From: CAZCDS01 sp964497585
Lineage (GTDB): Bacteria > Desulfobacterota > Desulfomonilia > Desulfomonilales > Desulfomonilaceae
Assembly (NCBI GenBank): GCA_964497585.1
Contig: CAZCDS010000031.1
Location: 1-64,000 of the forward strand
Direction of reading: 5' to 3'
DNA length: 64,000 nucleotides
Shown here: positions 7,844-16,909 of the stretch, one piece after another
Numbering within the stretch: position 1 is the stretch's first letter
Layout: every line of letters starts with the position of its first letter
Position numbers and translations under genes: made by a program
The notes under the pieces: generated by a model
Seen by the model: only the letters and a program-made list of their open reading frames with translations
Database searches by the model: none
Told to the model about the DNA's origin: nothing

Positions 7844-8146
7844 ATGGAAACGTTGCTGACCCTACAAGAAGCCGCTAGAACACTGGCCGTCTCGGTCAAG
7901 CGGGTTCATGCGCTTTGCCGTTCGGGCAAGCTGGCGTACGTAGTGGTTGGTGGGCGCGGTGAGCGCAGATTTCTCCCGGAACAAATTCAAGCATTTATCG
8001 AGGCCCAGACCGTTCAGGCGCCGAAGCCGGTTGACACGACGAAACCCCGAAAGCTACTTTGCCCTCGGAAAGGGGGTGATTCAAAGAGATCAACGGGGAA
8101 TTCGGTTAGGGCGCAACTCAGACAGGAGATGCGTGAATGGCAGTAA
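7844..8146 (+). CDS. Excisionase-like HTH protein
   Basis: A 100-aa protein. Residues 4-52 (LLTLQEAARTLAVSVKRVHA, then SGKLAYVVVGGRGERRFLPE) are a MerR/excisionase-type winged HTH (HTH_17 style). The rest is basic and presumably disordered. It overlaps the integrase start by 10 bp, which fits a recombination directionality factor working with that integrase. Confidence 0.7.
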   Translation: METLLTLQEAARTLAVSVKRVHALCRSGKLAYVVVGGRGERRFLPEQIQAFIEAQTVQAPKPVDTTKPRKLLCPRKGGDSKRSTGNSVRAQLRQEMREWQ

Positions 8147-9294
8147 TGAAACGGAATGGTCACTTTTTCATCTACTTGCGTCCGTTCAAAACCAAGAAGA
8201 TCGGTATCAAGTTGGACGTAGCAACTAAGACCGAGGCTAAGCAGGCTGAAACATTGCTTCTCCGTGCTTGCCGGTCCGGAGACTATGGGGCTCTTGACCC
8301 CGTTGCCCGCGAAACTTGCATTAGAATGTTCACAAACCAGGGGTGGGAGTTGCCGCCGGAACTCCAGGATCGTCAGACACCGCGTGAGGAGCTGACCCTG
8401 TGGAAAGCTGCAGAGTTATTCTTGAGGTATCCCGAGATCAGGAAGGCAAGATCCCGCTATCGTTATGAGCTGTGCTTGGTTCATCTTGTGGAACACTTCG
8501 GCAAAGATCAAGCTGTGAAAGCGATATGGGCTCCCGAGATCAAACAATACATGATCGAGCGCCTGAACTCCGGAGTAAGCCCGTCCACAGTGAACTGGGA
8601 AAAAGCAACTCTGTCCAAGATGTTCCAAGTACTCGTCGAGCTACGTCAGGTTGACACCAATCCCGTGCGGCTCGTGAAGAACCTGTCTCAGAAATCCGAA
8701 GAGAGGCAGGCGTACGTGTCGCTAAGGGATGTAACTAGGATCGTGGAGCGTTGTCCGGAATGGTTCCGTCCGTTCGCCTGGACAGCTTATTACACAGGAA
8801 TGCGCCGGGGAGAGATTCTCGGACTTACCCGGAAGCAAGTGGACCTCTCAAAGAGAATGCTTTTCCTTCGCCCGCAGGATACCAAAGAAGGTCACTGGAA
8901 ACGGGTTCCCGTGCACCGGGAATTGGTTCCTATTCTTGGGCAGGCCCTGAAGGTGGCAGCCCTCGGAAGTGATAGCGTCTTCATCGTTAAAGACGGCAGA
9001 GCCGTTCGGCCGGTTAATCTGGAATCGGTAAAGAATCCATGGCCCCGTGCGTGCCAAGCCCTCGATTTGGAGAAGCCATGGCCTCGGTTCCATGATCTCA
9101 GGCACACGTGGCGAACCAATGCCCGACGTTCGGGAGTGGACCCGCAGATAGCGGAAAGCATTCTCGGACACTATTTCAAGGGGAAAACCGTCAATGAACG
9201 ATATGGCCGGATCAGCAATCGGGAACTCATCGAGGCCGTTGACAAGATGACCTTCGACCACGGTGAGACGGAGATTATTGTTGCCGGTCACTGA
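8137..9294 (+). CDS. int: Tyrosine recombinase/phage integrase
   Basis: A 385-aa integrase. An N-terminal arm-binding region (KRNGHFFIYLRPFKTKKIG) is followed by a core-binding SAM-like domain (about 85-180) and the catalytic domain. Visible active-site residues are Arg in YTGMRRGEILGL, His-X-X-Arg in FHDLRHTWRTNARR, a His in ESILGHYF and the Tyr of NERYGR. It sits about 100 bp from the 3' end of tRNA-Ala, the usual target of this family, so the gene very likely inserted the element there. Confidence 0.95.
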   Translation: MAVMKRNGHFFIYLRPFKTKKIGIKLDVATKTEAKQAETLLLRACRSGDYGALDPVARETCIRMFTNQGWELPPELQDRQTPREELTLWKAAELFLRYPEIRKARSRYRYELCLVHLVEHFGKDQAVKAIWAPEIKQYMIERLNSGVSPSTVNWEKATLSKMFQVLVELRQVDTNPVRLVKNLSQKSEERQAYVSLRDVTRIVERCPEWFRPFAWTAYYTGMRRGEILGLTRKQVDLSKRMLFLRPQDTKEGHWKRVPVHRELVPILGQALKVAALGSDSVFIVKDGRAVRPVNLESVKNPWPRACQALDLEKPWPRFHDLRHTWRTNARRSGVDPQIAESILGHYFKGKTVNERYGRISNRELIEAVDKMTFDHGETEIIVAGH

Positions 9295-9299
9295 AAAAA

Positions 9300-9318
9300 G
9301 GTAACTGAATGGTAACTG
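9300..9318. repeat. Tandem GGTAACTG, possible integrase arm sites
   Basis: GGTAACTG occurs at 9300-9307 and 9311-9318, 11 bp apart, just after the integrase stop and before the tRNA. Position and spacing fit arm-type integrase binding sites. The role is inferred. Confidence 0.35.
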
Positions 9319-9341
9319 GGAGCCGAAAATGTCTCCACCAC

Positions 9342-9380
9342 AAAAAAATCAGGATGTGGGTCCTCAATCCAACATCCTGA
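9342..9380 (-). terminator. Intrinsic terminator of tRNA-Ala
   Basis: On the minus strand a perfect 9-bp stem (TCAGGATGT at 9349-9357 with ACATCCTGA at 9372-9380) is followed by seven Ts (9348-9342), the classic intrinsic terminator. It lies just downstream of the tRNA. A further 10-bp inverted repeat (9332-9341 with 9397-9406) encloses it and includes the tRNA 3' end. Confidence 0.75.
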
Positions 9381-9397
9381 CTTCTTTGGGAATTATG

Positions 9398-9472
9398 TGG
9401 TGGAGATGAAGGGATTTGAACCCTCGACCCCCGCGTTGCGAACGCGGTGCTCTCCCGCTGAGCTACATCCCC
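9398..9472 (-). tRNA. tRNA-Ala (anticodon CGC)
   Basis: The minus strand folds as a complete cloverleaf. The acceptor stem is GGGGATG/CATCTCC with one G-T pair, the D-loop is AGCTCAGCGGGAGAGC, the anticodon stem CCGCG/CGCGG has loop TTCGCAA (anticodon CGC, alanine), and the T-arm contains GGTTCAAATCC. CCA is encoded (9400-9398). It is the likely integration target of the adjacent element. Confidence 0.95.
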
Positions 9473-9639
9473 GTGAAAAACAGGGTATCATCAGCAACAC
9501 GCGGTGTCAAGCCGCTGAAGGCCCTGGAGTTTCCCCATTTTCACTTCGCCACAATCCTATCCACCCACAATAACGGGGAAAAAACCTCACACCCCTCAAT
9601 TATGGGGGGAAGTCCTGGCTCCCGTTCGGAAACGGCGGT

Positions 9640-10011
9640 ATGCTTGCTAAGAACCTACGAGACGAACAGAGGAAAATGGTCGGCTTCGGTCATTTCCCGG
9701 CAAATCTCGTTATATTCATGATCGTTTACGACCAGCCAAGGATTCTGAGAGACCTTGTGCGGGAAGGCTACAGGGTCACGTCAAACATCCTGCCGCCCCT
9801 GAGTCCTTACAGGTCTGCACATGTGAATCGCTTCGGGAACTACCATTCGAGCATAAAAAGAGAAACTCCCCAACTGGGCTACGGCGACGATTTTATGGCA
9901 CCATCAGATCCGGTGAGTCAGCCGTATGAGGCCCTATTGCAGGAAAATGAACGAATGGTTGCCATCCCCCAGACGAATCCAGTGCAGGTAATCACAGCCA
10001 CTTTCAAGTAA
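9640..10011 (+). pseudogene. Tn3-family transposase C-terminal remnant
   Basis: The frame encodes HFPANLVIF, then RILRDLVREGYRVTSNILP and LSPYRSAHVNRFGNYH. This matches the end of Tn3-family TnpA proteins (ANLLIFHNV - ILRDL-EGY - LSPY-T-HI-RFG-Y). The normal protein is near 1,000 aa and nothing upstream continues it, so this is a decayed end. The last 40 residues look random. It marks an old transposition next to the tRNA and the CoA-transferase pseudogene. Confidence 0.65.
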
Positions 10012-10046
10012 AGACTTCTCACGGGCACGTACCCTCGCAAGGCCTG

Positions 10047-10889
10047 CTACTTTTCCGCCCGGGCGGCACAGAACTCAACGAAGTTCAAGATCTTGTCGCT
10101 TGCGGTCTTCCGGTCCCAGTAAAGGTACAGCGGAATTCCGATGGGGTATTTGAGCGAGTTGAAGGCCTCCGGCGAAGGTTCGATCGCAGGGCAATTGTCA
10201 CATCTCTTCAGGGCAAGGACCTTCACGCTGTACCGGTATCGGCTTCTGATAAGCTGAGAATAGGGAACGAACCCTATGGGTACGTCCTTCGCTGTGGAAA
10301 CGTTCCGTATCACGTCCTGAAACGAGTCCTGGAAGTCCGTGTCCTTTCCGAAATGCATCCACTCCAGTGCCCATAGTTCGAACATCTTTGCAAAATCGGA
10401 TCGCTGGGGTCGCATTGCCAAGACCCGTATGGGCTCGTCCGCTCCTCCGACTTCTTCCCAGTTCTTGTACTCTGCCCGGAAGATGCGTTTCATCTGTTCC
10501 ATGGTAAGGTTGCTCACGCTGTTGCGCGGATGAGTTATGATGGCCGGACCGGCATTGCCGATCAACTTACCCGTCGGCTCGATACCTTTTTCGGCCGCCT
10601 CCTGTTCTTGCTCTTTGGTGAGCTTTCCCACGATGAGAGCAAGGTCCGCCTCCTTTTCCAGGAGGGCCTTGAATCCTTTCTCACTGGTCGTTCCCATGAC
10701 GATCACTTGTTCGTGCGGCGGCTTCTTCTGAAATGCGTCCGCTAATTTCTGGACAAGGCTCGAGCCGGAAATCGCGCCCTTCACGATCAGGGCCTTTTTC
10801 GCCTGGGCCTCAGCGTCCGATACGTGACCGGAAATCAGCAGCAGCACCAGGGAAATAAGCGCAAAGGCCACCTCACTTCGTCTCTTCAT
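10047..10889 (-). CDS. PstS-like periplasmic substrate-binding protein
   Basis: A 280-aa protein with an N-terminal signal peptide (VAFALISLVLLLISGHVSDA, cut near AEAQA). The mature part (ALIVKGAISGSSLVQKLADA, then LEKEADLALIVGKLTKEQ and NSVSNLTMEQMKRIFRAEY) has the layout of PstS/PBP-like proteins that bind phosphate or other oxyanions. No transport genes lie beside it. GGAGCAG before the ATG at 10889 fixes the start. A lone signalling or scavenging binding protein is possible. Confidence 0.7.
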   Translation of the reverse strand: MKRRSEVAFALISLVLLLISGHVSDAEAQAKKALIVKGAISGSSLVQKLADAFQKKPPHEQVIVMGTTSEKGFKALLEKEADLALIVGKLTKEQEQEAAEKGIEPTGKLIGNAGPAIITHPRNSVSNLTMEQMKRIFRAEYKNWEEVGGADEPIRVLAMRPQRSDFAKMFELWALEWMHFGKDTDFQDSFQDVIRNVSTAKDVPIGFVPYSQLIRSRYRYSVKVLALKRCDNCPAIEPSPEAFNSLKYPIGIPLYLYWDRKTASDKILNFVEFCAARAEK

Positions 10890-10936
10890 CGGATCTGCTC
10901 CTTTCCTGCGGACCTTGCCGGCACAACGGATACGTT

Positions 10937-12020
10937 TCACGTGTGTCTCAGCACTTCCCTGGCTTCTTCTGCGCTTTCGTATATGTGTGGTGAAAGGTTG
11001 CGCTTCGACAGGGACTCACCCAGTTTCATCCAGAGGAACGCGCTCGTCGTATATCTGGTCACACCGCTGTAGAAAAGGCTCACCACGTCTTCGACCATCT
11101 CGGAGTACGCGTCAACGACATCGGGGTTGATGGAGAAGTTGTCGTAGTTGACAATGCAATACACTTTCTTGTTCAAGGGGGAGAGGATTTGACTGACCTT
11201 CGATCGGATGTCTTCGACGTCCTGAATGGTTCTTACGGAATATCCTTCGAAGTTGACGAAGAAAAGATCCTCCCCCGGATCGTACGTGAGTCGCTCGTCA
11301 AGGGAAAGGGTGAGAAGCGAGTCCTTCAATTCCATGGGTTGGAGCCTGAAGATCCTTTCATCCATCAACGTCAGTTCACCTGTGATCGCGGGTTTGAAGT
11401 CCATGTGCGCCAGGATTTCCTTCTCCGGATCGATCCCCGGCCCAATTTCCGTGAGTTCCATCCCCTCCTCGCCAAGAGAAAAGACACACCGCTCGGTCAC
11501 ATAGAGGATCACCTGGCCTTCCATACGAGCGTACTTGCCACTGAATGTACGATGCTCCACGCTTTCGACAAATTTCCTGCTACGCCTTCCCGGTCTATTC
11601 GCAGCTTGCCGGGGTCTACCGAGACCTTGAGCCCGCCTGCAGTGAACGTCCCCAGAAAGACGACTTTCTTGGCATTCTGACTGATATTTATGAATCCTCC
11701 CGCGCCCGCGAGTTTGCGCCCGAACTTGCTCACATTGATGTTGCCCTGTCTGTCCGCCTGCGCGAGCCCGAGAAATGCCACATCGAGCCCTCCTCCGTCG
11801 TAGAAGTCGAACTGGTAGGCTGGTCGATGACTGCGTCGGTATTCGTTGCAGCCCCGAAATTGAGGCCTCCGGCCGGGAGACCGCCGATCACTCCCGGTTC
11901 CGCGGTCAGCGTGAGGTAGTCCAGGATCTTCTCTTCGTTGGCGACCTTTGCCACTCCCTCGGCCATTCCGATCCCGAGATTGCCGACGCTGTTGGGCTTG
12001 AGATCGCATGACGATGGCCT
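10937..12020 (-). pseudogene. Propionate CoA-transferase-like gene, truncated and frameshifted
   Basis: Three minus-strand frames hold consecutive pieces of one protein. First LKPNSVGNLGIGMAEGVAKV to TDAVIDQP (about 12015-11820). Then FDFYDGGGLDVAFLGLAQAD to VSVDPGKLRIDREG (to about 11565). Then TFSGKYARMEGQVILYVTER (from about 11560). They follow the order of Pct-type acyl-CoA:acetate CoA-transferases, with frameshifts near 11816 and 11560, and the N-terminal half is missing. The last frame also keeps a C-terminal extension of about 140 aa (LTYDPGEDLFFVNFEGYSVR) seen in some long family members. The gene cannot make the enzyme. Confidence 0.75.
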
Positions 12021-12301
12021 GATATCAATGAGCGATCAAATAAGTGACATGGGATCGGAGCATGAAGACACGGATCTCTCTTGCGGCGCGCAGGGCAGAG
12101 CCGTGGCGTTCCACCTTTGTGCCCTATGAAAGCTTGGGGGCGACGCTGACCACGCCGAGGCACGGTCAGTGCTCTTGCGTAAGCCACCGAGCTACCCGTT
12201 TTTTGCGAACTGGTATCACACATTGGAAAGAATATTCGTATGAGACGATCTCTGCCGCGCCGATCCGCCCCCAGATCAGGTCTGAGACCCAGAGTCGGGC
12301 T

Positions 12302-12640
12302 TTATTCTAACGAGCTACGGGCCCGCGACTCCGGGCTGCTATTCTCCGCCGGCTTGTTGTGGAGATAGTATTTGCCGTCGCCGGTCATGCCCACCGTGCC
12401 ATCGGCAACGAGGTACTGAAGCGCCTTGGAGTGGTAGTCCCTCATTCCGATCCGGATCGGGCTCTGCTTCGCGTAGGGAAGGTGCACCGCGGCAAAGGGG
12501 CCTATCGCCTCTTTACTCTCGAGGTCGTGGATTATGGCCCGGGCGGTCCTGGCCATCTTCCAGCCGATTCCGAAGCGGGTCAGTATGAACACCCCGACGA
12601 GAAAGATCAGTCCCAGGATGATCTGAACGGAGTCCGACAT
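12302..12640 (-). CDS. Small single-span membrane protein
   Basis: A 112-aa protein with one N-terminal transmembrane helix (VQIILGLIFLVGVFILTRFG). A cytoplasmic part follows in which DLESKEAIGPFAAVHLPYAK and DYHSKALQYLVADGTVGMTG look like a small conserved winged-helix-like region. No function known to me. It starts 8 bp after the kinase-like gene stop, so the two are probably co-transcribed. Confidence 0.6.
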   Translation of the reverse strand: MSDSVQIILGLIFLVGVFILTRFGIGWKMARTARAIIHDLESKEAIGPFAAVHLPYAKQSPIRIGMRDYHSKALQYLVADGTVGMTGDGKYYLHNKPAENSSPESRARSSLE

Positions 12641-12648
12641 TTATCCGC

Positions 12649-13482
12649 TTAAATACCAAAGGAAAGCTCCGTGACACGGAGCTGGTTGTCGACCTCGGTA
12701 ACTCCCTGATAGTTTCGGGCGATTTCCTCGGCCTGCCGTTTGTCCTTGTCGCTGCGAATCCTGCCCGTAAGGACTACGTTGCCGCCCGATTGCAATGCAA
12801 CTTCAACGTTGCGCGCAACAACGGAAGTCAGCTTCTTCCTGATGAGCGTTTCGATGCGCTTGGCCACTGCCTTGTTGTTCAATTCCTCCCGCACGGCATC
12901 CTTGTCCGGTAGCTTCGCCATGTTCTCGATGGCGCAGATCACAACCTCCGCGGCGTTTCCCGCGTCGTAATGATGCGTATTCAATATCATGTCGTAGAGC
13001 GACCAGTCCCGCGGGTCCACATCAAAGACCGCGGTGATCAAGTTTCTCCGCTCACGATCGTGCGTGTAAACGAAGTCGAGCGCCTCTTCCTCGGAGAAGT
13101 GGAATCTTTCTCTGATTCGCTCGACACGCACGCGAGCGGGGGCCACAACACGGGCTCTGAAGACGCCGGGAGTATCGCGCAGAACCACCTGGGCTCCACG
13201 GTCTACAATGACGACGTTTCCCTTGGCAGCGGACTCATACGCGAGGGACTCGAAGAGACTTGTGTAAGAGGGCCTGTCGAAGAAGATGCGTTCAAGCCAG
13301 CCTGGTCCGTGCTCGGACTCGTAGATGGCGCAGGCGTCACTGTACTCCGGATCGCAGGTCTGTGCCAGCTCGTGTATCTTCTCCCTGCTGATAAGCTCCA
13401 GCCCCAGCTTCCTTGCCACAATGGCCGCGACTACGTCTCCATAAGCCCCTACCTGTCTTGATATGGTTACGACCCGCATCGT
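12649..13482 (-). CDS. Cytidylate-kinase-like protein fused to a BON domain
   Basis: A 277-aa protein. Residues 1-200 match the cytidylate-kinase-like family (VVTISRQVGAYGDVVAAIVA, VVIVDRGAQVVLRDTPGVFR, then DWSLYDMILNTHHYD), with a degenerate P-loop. Residues 205-275 form a BON domain (ARNVEVALQSGGNVVLTGRI, then QAEEIARNYQGVTEVDNQLR). BON domains are usually periplasmic, so their fusion to a cytosolic kinase fold with no signal peptide is unusual. GAAAGGATGTACG precedes the ATG. The nucleotide substrate is uncertain. Confidence 0.75.
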   Translation of the reverse strand, partial: TMRVVTISRQVGAYGDVVAAIVARKLGLELISREKIHELAQTCDPEYSDACAIYESEHGPGWLERIFFDRPSYTSLFESLAYESAAKGNVVIVDRGAQVVLRDTPGVFRARVVAPARVRVERIRERFHFSEEEALDFVYTHDRERRNLITAVFDVDPRDWSLYDMILNTHHYDAGNAAEVVICAIENMAKLPDKDAVREELNNKAVAKRIETLIRKKLTSVVARNVEVALQSGGNVVLTGRIRSDKDKRQAEEIARNYQGVTEVDNQLRVTELSFGI

Positions 13483-13644
13483 ACATCCTTTCTCTTCAGA
13501 TCTGAATTCGTCATCCGATGACAGTCCGTAAGGGAGTATGCTCACCAGCTATTCTACCCGAGAAAACTTGCTTCGGTGAACCCCAAAACAAGCCTCACGG
13601 AACCGCATCAAGAGGACAACGGCTCGTTCCGGGACTCCGTGAGT

Positions 13645-14895
13645 CTATTTCCTTTCCCCGGCCCTTATCTGGACAATTTCCGCTTCGGATCGCCAGGAAT
13701 CAGAACCCTTGATCACCCAGAGAGGGCGATAAATGGGGAAAGGATACGCTTTCACGTCCGTTACCACTCCCATGTAGGAGGAACAGTCCAACTGATTGTT
13801 GATTTTTCGAAATTTCAGCTTCCCGCGACAGGTGTCGATCAGCATGCCCTTCATCGCGTCTTTGACCTTTTCGGTTTCGATGCTTCCCGCCTTTTCCACC
13901 CCCTGCTTGAGCGCGTAAACCGCGTCGTATTCCAGCACTGCCCAGTCGCTGGGATACCGATTATACTTGGCCCGGAAACTCTTGACGAAATTCTTCATCA
14001 TCGGCACGTCCATATGTGCGAAGAACGGTGCCCGGGCCAGGCCGATCAATCCGCGGGGAAGGGTTTTGCGAAGGGCCATCAGCTCCGAGACGCTGATGAG
14101 GGAGCCTGGGTAGGGAACTCGCCGGAAAAGCTCGTATTCTCGGGCTTCCTCAAACCAGGTCATGTTGTCGTTCGACGCGAGAAATCCGATCAGGCAATCG
14201 GGCCTGTACATGAGAACGCCCATGACGAAACCCCGAAAGTCCTTCTCTCCCAGGGGCGGCCAGTACGCTCGTATCAGTTTCATGCGAGGCGCTATCTTCT
14301 TTAGCAGTTCTACCGTGTTCTTCTGAGTTGAACGGCCCCAGGAGTAGTCCGACGCGATGGTGCAGTATGTTATCCATCTCTTCTCTCTGGCTATCCTCGC
14401 CACCCCCAGGGCTACCGCTTTGGCCTGCATGTACGAGTTGGGGACCACCGAGTAGGTATACGGACTGAAATCTTTGAGCGTTATCTCCTCGGAATTGCTA
14501 ATGGCAGCAATGTGGAGGACCTTGAATTGCCGACAGAGCGGCTTAATCGCCAGCGCGCAGGAACTCGAGTACGTGCCGAGTACCGCGCGAACCCTGTCCA
14601 TGAATATCAGAAACTTGGTTTGACGGACCGCTTCGTTGGGCCTGGTCGTTGTATCCTTGATGGAGAGTTTGATCGGATGCTTGCCGAGCAATCCGCCATT
14701 GGCGTTGATCTCCTCGACGGCCAACTTGATCGCATCCACTCCGTCCTTGGAATAGGACGCGCCCGTTCCGGTCAGGCCGAGAGCGACACCGAGGTTATAA
14801 GGCTCGGCCGCACAAAGACCGTCCGGAGCCGATAGGCCCGTACCAACGGAAAAGCACAGGCCGATTAACATCACCACGAAGCGCTTGATTCTCAT
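13645..14895 (-). CDS. LivK-type substrate-binding protein in a TRAP operon
   Basis: A 416-aa protein with a signal peptide (FVVMLIGLCFSVGTGLS). The periplasmic-binding type 1 fold is clear: YNLGVALGLTGTGASYSKDG, then AVEEINANGGLLG and RAVLGTYSSSCALAIKPLCR. This family serves branched-chain amino acid ABC transporters. Here no LivHMGF genes are present; it follows the TRAP large permease by 37 bp, so it probably shares that operon. It may bind a related carboxylate or act as a sensor, but that is inference. Confidence 0.8.
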   Translation of the reverse strand: MRIKRFVVMLIGLCFSVGTGLSAPDGLCAAEPYNLGVALGLTGTGASYSKDGVDAIKLAVEEINANGGLLGKHPIKLSIKDTTTRPNEAVRQTKFLIFMDRVRAVLGTYSSSCALAIKPLCRQFKVLHIAAISNSEEITLKDFSPYTYSVVPNSYMQAKAVALGVARIAREKRWITYCTIASDYSWGRSTQKNTVELLKKIAPRMKLIRAYWPPLGEKDFRGFVMGVLMYRPDCLIGFLASNDNMTWFEEAREYELFRRVPYPGSLISVSELMALRKTLPRGLIGLARAPFFAHMDVPMMKNFVKSFRAKYNRYPSDWAVLEYDAVYALKQGVEKAGSIETEKVKDAMKGMLIDTCRGKLKFRKINNQLDCSSYMGVVTDVKAYPFPIYRPLWVIKGSDSWRSEAEIVQIRAGERK

Positions 14896-14932
14896 CTCGC
14901 ACCTCCCTCCTGGCAAATGTCCGCCCGCGCGG

Positions 14933-16270
14933 CTATTCGCCGAAAAGGGTCCTGGGAAGCCAGAGAACCAGTTCCGGGGCGAATATGCAGGTGAAAAGCC
15001 CTACCCACTGCAAACAGATGAACGGGACAACCCCCCGGTAAATGAGCCCCATAGTCATCTCCGGAGGAGCAATGCCCCTCAGGTAAAAGAGAGAATACCC
15101 GAACGGGGGCGTGAGAAAGGCCATCTGCAGGTTCACGCAGATCAAGGTGGCAAACCAGAGAGGATCGAAGTTCAGCTCAGCAGCGATGGGGGTAAATATC
15201 GGAAGTACTATGAGCAGAATTCCCAGCCAGTCGATGAACATCCCGAGGAAGAAGACGCATCCCATCATAATGAACAGGACCACCAGTGGGTGAACTTCCA
15301 TGCCCAGGAGAATGGTCGAGATCGCATCGCCCCCTCCGAGCCCCATGAAGATCGATTGGAACGCGTTTCCACCGAGGAAGAGAATCAGCACCATGGACGT
15401 CACCATCAACGTCGAGATCGCGGCGTCCTTGACGGCAAGCCAGGTCAGTTTTCGGTATCCCGCGGCGAGAATCACTGCTCCGAGCGCTCCCAAACCTGCT
15501 GCCTCAGTCGTTGTGGCAACTCCCGCGACGATACTGCCGAGAACCATGGCTATGAGAAACATCGGCGGGATCAGAGACGTGAGTACCATCCAGAGTATCT
15601 GTTTGAGCGAGTAGCTTCGCTCTTCCTTGGGGAGCGGCGGCCCAAGGTGAGGCTGAATACCGCAACGGATACTGATGTAGATCATGTAGAGCACAGCCAA
15701 CAGGAGTCCGGGAAAGAACGCCGCCGCAAAGAGCTTGCCCACGGACATCCCCACCAGGCCGCCGTACACGACAAGCATAATACTCGGAGGGATGATGATT
15801 CCCAGTGTGCCTCCCGCGCAAATGCAACCCGCGGTAAGCGGAATATGATAGTCGCGCTTCAACAGCGCGGGCGCGGCCAACAGTCCGATGGCGACTTCCG
15901 TTGCCCCGACCACTCCGGTGGAGGCCGCGAAAATAGCACAGACCATGATGACTGCGATGGCGAGACCTCCCCTTACCGGACCCCAGAGGACGTGCATCGT
16001 GTGGAAAAGCTTCTCTGCCACACCCGACGCGTCGAGCATCTGGGCCATAAAAATGAAGAGGGGGACCGCTACCAGGACGTACTCTTCCATCACCCCGTAG
16101 GTCTTGTTGGCAAAGAGGGCCAAAACCACGTCCGGCGATGCCCCCCAGAACAGGAGGCCGTAAAAGGTGGCAACGGCTCCCAAGGAGAATGCCAGGGGAT
16201 GCCCCAGAAACAGGCCCACGAACAACGTCCCGAACATAAGCAGCGCCAGAGTTTCAGGTTCAATGCTCAT
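14933..16270 (-). CDS. dctM: TRAP transporter large permease, DctM-like
   Basis: A 445-aa membrane protein with about 12 hydrophobic helices. Signature stretches include FLGHPLAFSLGAVATFYGLL, GCICAGGTLGIIIPPSIMLV and FLGMFIDWLGILLIVLPIF, diagnostic of DctM. It is the Na+ or H+-driven import subunit for a substrate delivered by DctP. Its ATG overlaps the DctQ stop by 4 bp, indicating coupling. Confidence 0.95.
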   Translation of the reverse strand: MSIEPETLALLMFGTLFVGLFLGHPLAFSLGAVATFYGLLFWGASPDVVLALFANKTYGVMEEYVLVAVPLFIFMAQMLDASGVAEKLFHTMHVLWGPVRGGLAIAVIMVCAIFAASTGVVGATEVAIGLLAAPALLKRDYHIPLTAGCICAGGTLGIIIPPSIMLVVYGGLVGMSVGKLFAAAFFPGLLLAVLYMIYISIRCGIQPHLGPPLPKEERSYSLKQILWMVLTSLIPPMFLIAMVLGSIVAGVATTTEAAGLGALGAVILAAGYRKLTWLAVKDAAISTLMVTSMVLILFLGGNAFQSIFMGLGGGDAISTILLGMEVHPLVVLFIMMGCVFFLGMFIDWLGILLIVLPIFTPIAAELNFDPLWFATLICVNLQMAFLTPPFGYSLFYLRGIAPPEMTMGLIYRGVVPFICLQWVGLFTCIFAPELVLWLPRTLFGE

Positions 16271-16767
16271 ATCTCTTCCCCCTTCAGCCTGTACACGTCA
16301 CGGATGAAGTTGGCAATTCCTTGTATAAGGAGCATGATAAGAGCTATCGGCATTATCGTCTTATAGGGGTACAAGGGCGGCTTCCACGCGGTCCAACTGT
16401 GTTCCCAAACGCTCCAGGAATGGGCTGCGTACACGACCGCGGCGTATGAAAGACAACCGACGAAAGGCAAGAATATGATCCAGAAGGTGAATATGTTCAG
16501 GCACAGGCGTACCTTGGGCGAGAATTGCTGGACAATGATATCGATGCGGACATGGCGATCGTTCAAGTGAGTGTAAGCAGCGCCCAGCATGAAGTGCGCT
16601 CCATAGAGGTACACGGTCATTTCGAAGGCCCAGGTCGTGGGTGCATGGAAGAGCCGACGCATCACAACCTCGTACACGACCACACCCATCAAAGGCAGGA
16701 TGATCAGCGCTATCCATTTGCCGCAAAACTCATTGAATTTGTCCACTGCTCGAACGAATTTCTTCAT
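16267..16767 (-). CDS. dctQ: TRAP transporter small permease, DctQ-like
   Basis: A 166-aa protein with four transmembrane helices and the DctQ pattern: CGKWIALIILPLMGVVVYEV, MRRLFHAPTTWAFEMTVYLY, then LNDRHVRIDII. GGGAGGGACGGCC before the ATG at 16767 fixes the start; a longer frame to 16800 lacks a site. It forms the membrane complex with DctM. A 198-bp gap with a strong hairpin separates it from DctP. Confidence 0.92.
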   Translation of the reverse strand: MKKFVRAVDKFNEFCGKWIALIILPLMGVVVYEVVMRRLFHAPTTWAFEMTVYLYGAHFMLGAAYTHLNDRHVRIDIIVQQFSPKVRLCLNIFTFWIIFLPFVGCLSYAAVVYAAHSWSVWEHSWTAWKPPLYPYKTIMPIALIMLLIQGIANFIRDVYRLKGEEI

Positions 16768-16909
16768 GGCCGTCCCTCCCCACGTGCCGAAAATGCTCAC
16801 TGCCGCTCCGTTCGGCTGAAGATTCGGCTTTCAACATTAAACCCTGACTCCTTGTTATGACGCACAGGCCGGCCGCTGCGCACCGGAATCATGGGAGTCT
16901 CGTGCCGGG

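Noticed and set aside
14885..16366. A 493-codon plus-strand open frame rich in Arg, His and Glu
   Set aside because: It is antisense to dctM and dctQ and has no recognisable domain.
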